Shown piece after piece: positions 1 through 5,708 of a stretch of DNA of 12,341 bases (positions within the stretch are counted from its first letter, which is position 1; each line of letters begins with the position of its first letter). A program made the translations under genes and the position numbers. Below the pieces are notes generated by a model. The model was not told the origin of the DNA. It saw nothing but the letters and a program-made list of their open reading frames with translations, and did no database searches. This DNA is from Candidatus Micrarchaeia archaeon (GTDB lineage Archaea > Micrarchaeota > Micrarchaeia > Anstonellales > Bilamarchaeaceae), in assembly GCA_041650355.1 (NCBI GenBank), contig JBAZLI010000023.1, forward strand, positions 1 through 12,341, written 5' to 3'.

Positions 1-1782
1 AAATGGCGCGTGGGATATGATATTGTCTTTTCGATCGTGCCGTTCAGGAGCGTGCCCAGGGTAGGCGGGGGGACCGGTTACCGCACTGTGCGCGGAGACG
101 AGCAGATGTACGGAGTTTCCGGCGGCGTGGCTTACGACGTCGCAGCCAAGGACGGCGAAAGGAAGATGAATCCGTACCTGCGCGCCGATGCCGGGGGAGT
201 TACCGTGCAGGCTGAAGGAAAGCAGGGCGTAGGAGCCCAGGTGAGGGAAAACGCGCTGTTCGCGAGCGCGACTGCCAGGAGCGGAAGCAAGCCAGGGCTG
301 AGGATGGGCGCGATGCTCGGGCCCATGGACGCAGGAGTGAACGTCCTCAACGGAAAATTTTCGGCCGGGATTTCGTGGCCCATGATTGCGTTCCAGACCA
401 TAATGGCAGGCATAAAGCGCGCAGGGGAGAGCAGGAAAATCGTGCCGCTGAACGAGAGCGGCAATATCAGGCTTGATGGCATAACCAAGGGGATGGAGAT
501 AAGTGCAAAGCTCATTGTGGAGAGCGGGGGCAAATACGATGAAAAGGACCTGAAGCTCAAAGTGAGCGAAGTGCTCAAGGTCAAACGAAGCAAGGAAGGC
601 ATATTGGAAGTTGAATTCAAAGCAGACGGGAAAAAATACGTGGCAAAACTGGAAAGCGAGCAGTGGGATGTAATGTCTGCCCCGGAGCCGGGAAATCAGG
701 TCGTTATTTACGAGAAACCCGGCAGGCTCGGGAGTGTGGGTAGATTCCTCAAAAGATTTTTTCATCCTGGCAAAGTGGCCCAGGACGTTTTCAAAATCAT
801 GGTAATCAGCCCGGTGCTCGGAGTGAAGGACACTTATCACGCGTTCAAGAAGCCCATAGGGGAGATTTTCGACCCTGCGAAAATGAAGATATACAAGAGC
901 AAGGATGAGTATGTTTTGGATTGCGAGAAAAAAATGAGGCGCGCCACCGAAGAGGGATTCTTCAGCTCCGCAAGGCATTACGCGTACGACCTCGTGGCCA
1001 ACAGTTCAGGAGTAGCGAGGGCCGGATACATGCGGTTCCTGGACAGGATTGAGTGGGCGATCGCAAACCGCGGCTTCCCATTGGGATACATAAGCGGAGT
1101 TGGCTTCGGAAGGAAGAAGAAGATGGTGGAGCAGGAGATCGCCGGAAGGATGGAGAATGCGATTCACGTGCTTGAAATCGGGATGAAGCTCGGCAAAATC
1201 AGGGGCGGGAAATCAGAGGAAAGGCAGGCCACGGAAGCTGAGAGGGACGAGGCGTTCCTGTATCTGGACATGAAGATGACCTTCAGGACCAATCCCAAGG
1301 GAAGGATAATACCTGTGGAGCCTCTGCCACCCAGCCTTATAAACAAGGCTATAAAGGCGCTCAAGAGCGAGCAGGAGCGCAGAAACACCGCCTCGCCGGA
1401 CGTGACTAGGGGCGAGTCCCTTGACGAGGACGTGAAAGTGGAGTTCAGGAAGCTTACGGTCAAGGATGCTTCGCTCCAGCGCATTTTCAGGAATTATACC
1501 AAGATAGTGCAGCGGATATACGAAAAAACAGATGACCCGCTGTGCAAAGCCACGCTCAAAAACGTGTACATGAACCTCACCGAAAAATACACGGACGAAG
1601 CGATGGGCGAACAGTACAAAGCCAACCGGGCCGCGTCTTTCGCAGAAGAGTTCGAGAGAGCGGGCATAATCAAGGGGAAATTCGGGGAGCTTACTGAGGA
1701 ACAGATAGGGCGCCTCACTCCGGAACAGCTGAAAAAGGCGTATGATGCCGCATATGGGCCTAGCCCCACGCTTCAGCCTTGA
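1..1782 (+). CDS. Unrecognised large protein, 5' end outside window
   Basis: The reading frame is open from base 1 (Lys-Trp-Arg-Val...) to TGA at 1780-1782, so the gene almost certainly begins upstream; the GTG at 10 is only the first possible start inside the window and has no ribosome site. I do not recognise the family. The first ~130 visible residues are rich in Gly, Ala, Val and alternating polar/hydrophobic residues, which suggests beta strands. A hydrophobic stretch follows near residues 264-275, then a charged, mostly helical region to the end, finishing in an acidic/basic LTEEQ...LTPEQL segment. I see no clear membrane helix or catalytic motif. Its last 23 bp overlap the end of the convergent oxidoreductase gene. 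It is a real gene on grounds of length (594 codons) and codon-like composition; its function is unknown. Confidence 0.8.
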   Translation, partial: KWRVGYDIVFSIVPFRSVPRVGGGTGYRTVRGDEQMYGVSGGVAYDVAAKDGERKMNPYLRADAGGVTVQAEGKQGVGAQVRENALFASATARSGSKPGLRMGAMLGPMDAGVNVLNGKFSAGISWPMIAFQTIMAGIKRAGESRKIVPLNESGNIRLDGITKGMEISAKLIVESGGKYDEKDLKLKVSEVLKVKRSKEGILEVEFKADGKKYVAKLESEQWDVMSAPEPGNQVVIYEKPGRLGSVGRFLKRFFHPGKVAQDVFKIMVISPVLGVKDTYHAFKKPIGEIFDPAKMKIYKSKDEYVLDCEKKMRRATEEGFFSSARHYAYDLVANSSGVARAGYMRFLDRIEWAIANRGFPLGYISGVGFGRKKKMVEQEIAGRMENAIHVLEIGMKLGKIRGGKSEERQATEAERDEAFLYLDMKMTFRTNPKGRIIPVEPLPPSLINKAIKALKSEQERRNTASPDVTRGESLDEDVKVEFRKLTVKDASLQRIFRNYTKIVQRIYEKTDDPLCKATLKNVYMNLTEKYTDEAMGEQYKANRAASFAEEFERAGIIKGKFGELTEEQIGRLTPEQLKKAYDAAYGPSPTLQP

Positions 1783-2464
1783 TTCTGACTTCGGAGGTTC
1801 CGAGGCCGAGCATTATCCCCTTCATCGCTTTGGAGAATTCCGCAGGGCCGCAGATGAATACGGTCGCGTCTTTCGCGTAATCCGCGTATTTTCCCATCAT
1901 TTTCGAATCTATCCTGCCCAGCTCGTGCTTCCATCCTGATGGAGTTTCGCGCGTGAGCGAGTACACCACTTTTATGCCTGGGTTCGAGGCTTGGAAGGAA
2001 TCGAGAAGCCCCCTGCACGCGACGAGGCTCTCGGTCTTGGCGCTGTAAAAAAGCGTGAACTTGCCATCGAGTTTTTTCTGCGAAACGTATTCGAGAATCC
2101 CCACCATGGGCGCGACTCCGGTTCCGGCTGCTATGCACACTATCCGCTCCTCGCCGCGGAATGCGAAATTCCCGAAAGGTCCGCTGACGCCTACTCTGTC
2201 GCCGGGCTTCATTTTGGATAGTATGGATGTGAAAGCCCCGCCGGTTATCTTTATCACGAACCTGAGTTCCGGGTTGAGGGGCGAAGATGCGATGGAGAAT
2301 GCCCTGCTCAGTTTTCCGAAAGACCCGTTCTCGAGCTGGTGGAGCATCACGAACTGGCCCGGCTCGAATTTTATGTTTTTTCCATCCAGAGGCGAGAACG
2401 AGAATTCGAGCAGGGAAACGGCCAAAAGCCGCACTGAAGACAAGACAAACTCCTTCCTCTCCAT
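1760..2464 (-). CDS. FNR-type FAD/NAD(P)-binding oxidoreductase
   Basis: A 234-aa protein with the two-domain plan of the ferredoxin-NADP+ reductase family. The N-terminal FAD barrel carries RAFS at residues 54-57 (the RxYS flavin motif, Phe for Tyr), GAFTS at 76-80 and GPFG at 95-98. The C-terminal NAD(P) fold carries GTGVAPMVG at 114-122 and CGP at 205-207. It would move electrons between NAD(P)H and a small carrier in the cytosol. There is no C-terminal cysteine cluster like that of PyrK or sulfhydrogenase gamma subunits and no fused ferredoxin domain, so the partner is unknown. The neighbours give no clue. The ATG at 2464 has no ribosome site but lies ~27 bp from a TATA-like box, so the mRNA is probably leaderless. 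Its 3' end overlaps the convergent gene by 23 bp. Confidence 0.88.
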   Translation of the reverse strand: MERKEFVLSSVRLLAVSLLEFSFSPLDGKNIKFEPGQFVMLHQLENGSFGKLSRAFSIASSPLNPELRFVIKITGGAFTSILSKMKPGDRVGVSGPFGNFAFRGEERIVCIAAGTGVAPMVGILEYVSQKKLDGKFTLFYSAKTESLVACRGLLDSFQASNPGIKVVYSLTRETPSGWKHELGRIDSKMMGKYADYAKDATVFICGPAEFSKAMKGIMLGLGTSEVRIKAEAWG

Positions 2465-2487
2465 GGGGTTTTAGATGGGGCACAAGA

Positions 2488-2495
2488 TTTATAAT
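2488..2495. promoter_or_regulatory. TATA-like box in divergent intergenic region
   Basis: TTTATAAT is centred ~27 bp from the start codons of both the oxidoreductase (2464, -) and the 168-aa gene (2519, +). It best explains leaderless transcription of the - gene. The + gene has a Shine-Dalgarno and may instead use TTTTAGAT at about 2469-2476, inside the same 54-bp gap. Assigned from spacing only. Confidence 0.55.
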
Positions 2496-2518
2496 CGTTG
2501 TTTGAGGTAGGTGAACGT

Positions 2519-3025
2519 ATGAAAACGAGAATGGATGAAAGGAAGGCACCTGCGCATTCGGAAAGTACGTCTGGAGTGCAGAACATTGTGCCCGCCCGCA
2601 TAAGCAAACCGCCCGGAAAACAGCGAAAAATCCAGGAGGATATCCTCCCAAGCCCGAATTATAAGCAAATAGACGAAGCTCGCGAGGCGCTTGAGAAATA
2701 CGTGGGCAAGAAGGAGATGAATGCTCCTGGTTTTGGCCAAGCCGTGGCACTCTTGGCTGCCATAGTAGCTAAGCGCAGCGATTATTTCAAAAAGAATCCG
2801 GACCGCTACCACACCCCTGCAGAGCGTGTCATTATGACGCTTAAGGGGAACGAGGTGTGGACGTCAGGGAACATGGTGGACCATACGGAACCCGGAAGCC
2901 CGGAAAACATAAGAGCCAGGGAAATAGCCGGCATACTTGATGACTTCAACTACGTTCATGCTTTGGGCCCTTCTGCATACCGGCAGGGCGCAGACTTCAT
3001 GGAAAAGTACGTGCTCAAAAAATAG
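2519..3025 (+). CDS. Hypothetical protein, 168 aa
   Basis: I do not recognise this protein. The first ~45 residues are basic, Pro/Ser-rich and probably disordered; the rest looks helical, with a hydrophobic helix (GQAVALLAAIVAKR) followed by an amphipathic region and a final helix ending in Lys-Lys. There is no signal peptide or membrane segment. I chose the ATG at 2519 over the TTG at 2498 because AGGTGA (2509-2514) sits exactly 4 nt upstream, the same arrangement seen at several other starts in this window. The gene ends 8 bp before the membrane-protein gene and shares its direction, so the two are probably cotranscribed. It is soluble and of unknown function. Confidence 0.75.
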   Translation: MKTRMDERKAPAHSESTSGVQNIVPARISKPPGKQRKIQEDILPSPNYKQIDEAREALEKYVGKKEMNAPGFGQAVALLAAIVAKRSDYFKKNPDRYHTPAERVIMTLKGNEVWTSGNMVDHTEPGSPENIRAREIAGILDDFNYVHALGPSAYRQGADFMEKYVLKK

Positions 3026-3033
3026 GTGATGAT

Positions 3034-3498
3034 ATGGATTTTGGAAAGATGATAGGTTTGGCGGTCATGCCTATCGTGGTGCTCGTAGTGCTAGGAACAC
3101 TGAGCGCGATAGCAGGGAGCATACCGCTGCTCAACGTGATTGCGTGCGTGTTCATGCCGCTCTACCTCATTATACAGCTGGGGGTCCTTATCTGGGCAGG
3201 CCATAGCGCGGCCAAGAGCGGGCTGGACATGGCCGGAGCCGCGATAACTGGCGCAATCGTTGCCGGAGTGGCTTCGCTCGTGAACGGGATAATCGCACTG
3301 CTCATTAATGTGGTGGCAGGCATGCTCGGAATGGGCATAACCGTCGCTACAGGGACCGACCCGACAGGACAGCTCGGGGGAATGCTTGGCGGAGGGCTGG
3401 TTGCAGTATTGTGCATACCCGGAGCGGCCATAATCGCTGCGGTAATCGGCGCGGTGCTGGCAGCAATAGGGGCGCTCATCGCGGGCACCAAAAAATAG
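3034..3498 (+). CDS. Small Gly/Ala-rich polytopic membrane protein
   Basis: A 154-aa, strongly hydrophobic protein with about four membrane stretches (roughly residues 7-29, 32-56, 66-102 and 113-150), rich in Gly, Ala, Val and Ile with GxxxG-like spacing. The short polar linker (GTDPTGQ, 107-113) lies between the last two. The tail is Thr-Lys-Lys. AGGTGA (3024-3029), overlapping the stop codon of the preceding gene, is 4 nt before the ATG, so translation is probably coupled to that gene. It resembles small archaeal membrane proteins of unknown function; I cannot name a family. Its stop codon is only 2 bp from the end of the convergent rnp2 gene. Confidence 0.78.
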   Translation: MDFGKMIGLAVMPIVVLVVLGTLSAIAGSIPLLNVIACVFMPLYLIIQLGVLIWAGHSAAKSGLDMAGAAITGAIVAGVASLVNGIIALLINVVAGMLGMGITVATGTDPTGQLGGMLGGGLVAVLCIPGAAIIAAVIGAVLAAIGALIAGTKK

Positions 3499-3500
3499 AT

Positions 3501-3860
3501 TCATTTTTTCTTCTTTTCCTCTTTTTCCCTTATGAACGAGAATCCTTTTTCTCTCAGTGTTTTCAGCGTGCCGCTCGATGCCAATGCGGTAGTGCGGGCT
3601 TTTTTCCCGTTCAGGTTTTCTATTAGCGCGAGAGCACCGAGCATGTCGTTGAGCGAATCGCGCGAACAGCGTGCGAGCGCGAGCCCCTCCTTCTGCTCGT
3701 ATTGCATGAATTTGTACGAGAGTTTGGAATAGCCGTATTCGCCGAAAAAGCGCAGCAGGAAGGCGTACATCCCTTTTTTCACGTCTTCCTCGCTTGCCGG
3801 GGCCGCGCTTTTTACCGCGAAAACCACGTAGCGCTTCTTCATCCTCATTGCCGAGTACAT
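3501..3860 (-). CDS. rnp2: RNase P protein component 2 (Pop5/Rpp14 family)
   Basis: A 119-aa protein with the pattern of archaeal Pop5, the RNase P subunit that works with Rpp30 to support the catalytic RNA in tRNA 5'-end maturation. It shows the N-terminal KKRYVVFAV strand, an internal FFGEYGYSKL segment, the LALARCSRDS strand (where the family has a gI-R-C core), an LNDMLGALALIENLNGK helix, and the characteristic SGTLKTLR near residues 95-102. The Lys-rich tail is common in the family. The length matches the usual ~120 aa. ATG 3860 has no ribosome site, but a symmetric TTTATAAA is centred 26-27 bp upstream, so the transcript is probably leaderless; Met5 and Met7 are alternatives. The usual archaeal exosome or ribosomal neighbours are absent. 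Identified by recalled family pattern. Confidence 0.82.
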   Translation of the reverse strand: MYSAMRMKKRYVVFAVKSAAPASEEDVKKGMYAFLLRFFGEYGYSKLSYKFMQYEQKEGLALARCSRDSLNDMLGALALIENLNGKKARTTALASSGTLKTLREKGFSFIREKEEKKKK

Positions 3861-3864
3861 AGGG

Positions 3865-3874
3865 ATATTTTAAG
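3865..3874 (+). promoter_or_regulatory. TATA-like box for purE
   Basis: ATATTTTAAG is centred ~37 bp before the purE ATG. A start ~26 bp downstream (near 3896) would give a leader of about 11 nt that just contains AGGTGA at 3897-3902. It lies between the rnp2 start codon and the rnp2 TATA box, so the two promoters are interlocked. Confidence 0.5.
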
Positions 3875-3882
3875 TATTCGTT

Positions 3883-3890
3883 TTTATAAA
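3883..3890 (-). promoter_or_regulatory. TATA-like box for rnp2
   Basis: The self-complementary TTTATAAA is centred 26-27 bp upstream of the rnp2 ATG, which places the transcription start at the A of the start codon. It is too close to purE (ATG 3907) to serve that gene. Confidence 0.6.
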
Positions 3891-3906
3891 CAAATAAGGT
3901 GAGCGG

Positions 3907-4344
3907 ATGGAAAAGGTCCTAATAGTTCTGGGAAGCGAAAGCGACCGGGAAATAGCGAAAAAAGCTGAAGATATTTTTGCGGAATTCGGAGTATCTTCCA
4001 GGACTGAAGTCGCGTCCGCGCACAGGAATCCTGAGAAATTGGAAAAGGTGCTCAGGGAAAGCGGGGCGGACATTGTTATCGCGATTGCTGGGTTGAGTGC
4101 GCATCTCCCGGGGGTGTGCGCATCCAAAACGGTCAAACCTGTGATTGGGGTGCCGGTGAACGCGAAGCTCGGGGGGCTGGACGCGCTTTTGAGCATAGTG
4201 AACATGCCCCCGGGAGTTCCGGTTGCGACTGTCGGAATAGACAATGGGAAGAATGCGGCGTTGCTTGCTGTTGAGGTTCTGGCTGTTTCGGACAAGGGGC
4301 TTGCGAAGAAGCTGATTGAATATAGGGAAAAGATGAAGAAGTGA
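3907..4344 (+). CDS. purE: PurE: 5-(carboxyamino)imidazole ribonucleotide mutase
   Basis: A 145-aa PurE that makes carboxyaminoimidazole ribonucleotide in purine biosynthesis in the cytosol. Visible family motifs are GSESD at residues 9-13 (phosphate loop), SAHR at 37-40 with the catalytic His39, AGLSAHLPG at 61-69, PVIGVPV, and LLSIVNMPPGVPVAT followed by NAALLA. SAHR, rather than SAHK, points to the class I enzyme, which uses the N5-CAIR made by PurK; no purK is in view. It is slightly shorter than the usual ~160 aa. AGGTGA lies 4 nt before the ATG. It is the first gene of a run with the trmI-like and HAD genes. A LarB-like role is unlikely because LarB has a large extra N-terminal part. 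Confidence 0.92.
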   Translation: MEKVLIVLGSESDREIAKKAEDIFAEFGVSSRTEVASAHRNPEKLEKVLRESGADIVIAIAGLSAHLPGVCASKTVKPVIGVPVNAKLGGLDALLSIVNMPPGVPVATVGIDNGKNAALLAVEVLAVSDKGLAKKLIEYREKMKK

Positions 4345-4368
4345 ACTTCCATGGCCTGAAGGCCGTGG
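4338..4368 (+). other. Two adjacent hairpins with TGAA loops at purE/trmI junction
   Basis: GAAG-TGAA-CTTC (4338-4349) overlaps the purE stop codon, and CCATGGCC-TGAA-GGCCGTGG (4349-4368) forms an 8-bp stem with one T-G pair. The two share base 4349. No T tract follows, so this is not an obvious terminator; it could be a processing site or mask the next ribosome site. Stability was not computed. Confidence 0.45.
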
Positions 4369-4382
4369 CGAGACGTGAAAAT

Positions 4383-4955
4383 ATGGAACTCAAATTTCAT
4401 TTTCCAGCGCTTTTGAAGAGATTGAAGCGCGGGCCTGCGATTATACAGCCCAAGGATATTGGGCTCATCGTTGCTTATACGGGCGTCGGGAAGGAGAGCG
4501 TGTGCGTGGATGCAGGCGCAGGGAGCGCGTTCCTCACGGTTTCGCTCGCGAACATATGCAAAAAAGTTTACGCTTACGAGAGGAAGCCTGAATTTTATGA
4601 ATTGGCGAAAAGGAATGTGGAGAAAGCAGGGCTTGCGAACGTGGAGCTGAAGAACAGGGATGTATTCGAGGGGGTTGAGGAGAAGGAAGTGGACCTGGTG
4701 ACGCTGGACCTGCCGGACGCGGAAAAAGGGGTTGCGATTGCGCATTCTGCGCTCAGGAAGGACGGGTGGCTCGTGGGCTACCTGCCGAACGTGGAGCAGG
4801 CCAAGGCGTTTTTCATGGCGTGCCACGCCAACGGATTCGTGGATATGTTCATGCTTGAGGGAATCGTGCGCGAGTACGAAGTCAGGGAGTACGGGGTTCG
4901 GCCTGCGCACCTGGGGCTCATGCACACCGCGTACCTTGTTTTCGCTAAGAAATAA
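4383..4955 (+). CDS. TrmI-like tRNA (adenine-N1)-methyltransferase, lacks N-terminal domain
   Basis: A 190-aa SAM-dependent methyltransferase matching the catalytic domain of archaeal TrmI (m1A57/58 of tRNA). It shows KRGPAIIQPKD near the N terminus, DAGAGSAFLTVSLA as the SAM-binding motif I, LDLPDAEKG as motif IV, GYLPNVEQ, and a C-terminal RP..LGLMHTAYLVFAKK that mirrors the family's RP-TA-HTGY-FA ending. The usual ~75-residue N-terminal beta domain is absent and has no room, because purE lies directly upstream. I chose ATG 4383 because GACGTGA (4372-4378; one base off GAGGTGA) lies 4 nt before it; GTG 4341, overlapping the purE stop, would add 14 residues that show no family likeness. Substrate specificity may differ from classical TrmI. 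Confidence 0.82.
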   Translation: MELKFHFPALLKRLKRGPAIIQPKDIGLIVAYTGVGKESVCVDAGAGSAFLTVSLANICKKVYAYERKPEFYELAKRNVEKAGLANVELKNRDVFEGVEEKEVDLVTLDLPDAEKGVAIAHSALRKDGWLVGYLPNVEQAKAFFMACHANGFVDMFMLEGIVREYEVREYGVRPAHLGLMHTAYLVFAKK

Positions 4956-4980
4956 AAAGGGCAAGCGGACAATAGTGAAT

Positions 4981-5664
4981 ATGGCAAAAGGCAGGAAATT
5001 GCTGTTTTTCGATATAGACGATGTGATTTTCCCGTCCACCGAATTCTCGAACCTCGCCAGGAGGAACGCGCTCAACGCGATGATAGAGCTGGGACTGGAC
5101 GCGGATTACGAGAGGGTGGCGCGGAAGCTCGATGAAGTGATTAGGGAGAAAGGCTCCAATTACGCGAACCACTTCGATTACCTGCTAGAAAAGCTCGGAG
5201 TAGAGAGGGAAAAAAGGGCGAAGTTCGTCGCTGGCGCTGTCGGGGCTTACCACAACACCAAGGCGTCCATACAGCCCTATCCGGACGCTCCCTCGGCGCT
5301 CCTTAAATTAAGGGAAAAATATCCGCTCTACGTTGCGAGCGAGGGAATAGCCGTGAAGCAGTGGGACAAGCTCATATGCATGAAGCTCGCGCTCCTGTTC
5401 CAGGACGCTTTTGTTTCGGAGGATTTGGGCGTAGGAAAAGGCCCTGGGTTCTACAGGAAAATAGCTGGAATGGTCGGGGTCAAAGCTTCGGAGTGCGTGA
5501 TGGTGGGGGACAGGGAGGAGAAGGACATAGCTCCTGCGAGGAAGGCAGGGTGGAAGGCGGTGAGGGTGCGCAGGAAAGGCGCGAAATATGCGCTGGGGAA
5601 AAGCGATGCGGACGCGGAAATAAGGTCGCTCTCCGAGCTTGCCCGAGTGCTGGAAAGCCTTTAA
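4981..5664 (+). CDS. HAD-superfamily hydrolase (archaeal CTE7-like)
   Basis: A 227-aa phosphatase-like protein. HAD motif I is DIDDV at residues 11-15 (nucleophile Asp11, acid Asp13), motif II is the Ser120 of VASEG, motif III is probably Lys153 in GVGKGP, and motif IV is GDREEKD at 176-182. The cap region holds GSNYANHFDYLLEKLG and AYHNTK, and KQWDKL follows motif II. These are features I associate with the archaeal HAD subfamily TIGR02253 (CTE7), whose substrate is not established. All four catalytic motifs are present, so it should be active. It starts 25 bp after the trmI-like gene and is probably cotranscribed with it; GTGA lies just upstream, and GTG 4975 is an alternative start. Its stop codon lies inside the TATA-like box of the next gene. 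Confidence 0.87.
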   Translation: MAKGRKLLFFDIDDVIFPSTEFSNLARRNALNAMIELGLDADYERVARKLDEVIREKGSNYANHFDYLLEKLGVEREKRAKFVAGAVGAYHNTKASIQPYPDAPSALLKLREKYPLYVASEGIAVKQWDKLICMKLALLFQDAFVSEDLGVGKGPGFYRKIAGMVGVKASECVMVGDREEKDIAPARKAGWKAVRVRRKGAKYALGKSDADAEIRSLSELARVLESL

Positions 5665-5669
5665 ATATT
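5660..5669 (+). promoter_or_regulatory. TATA-like box for Cys-repeat lipoprotein
   Basis: TTTAAATATT overlaps the TAA stop codon of the HAD gene and is centred ~44 bp before the lipoprotein ATG. It predicts a start near 5691 and a leader of ~18 nt containing AAAGGTG (5696-5702), so this gene can be expressed apart from the purE run. Confidence 0.55.
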
Positions 5670-5708
5670 GTTTATGGAAATAGAAAACTGAGTGGAAAGG
5701 TGTTCTAT

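Noticed and set aside
1773..2750. 325-aa open frame on the - strand
   Set aside because: It overlaps the FNR-like gene in another frame and crosses the divergent promoter; it shows no family motif.
3870..5075. 401-aa open frame on the - strand
   Set aside because: It runs antisense to purE, trmI-like and the start of the HAD gene, all of which have clear family motifs. It has no promoter or ribosome site and a His/Arg-rich composition typical of a shadow frame.
5361..5708. In-frame extension of the lipoprotein upstream of its signal peptide
   Set aside because: It lies within the HAD gene in another frame, and the signal peptide with lipobox plus AAAGGTG fix the start at 5709.
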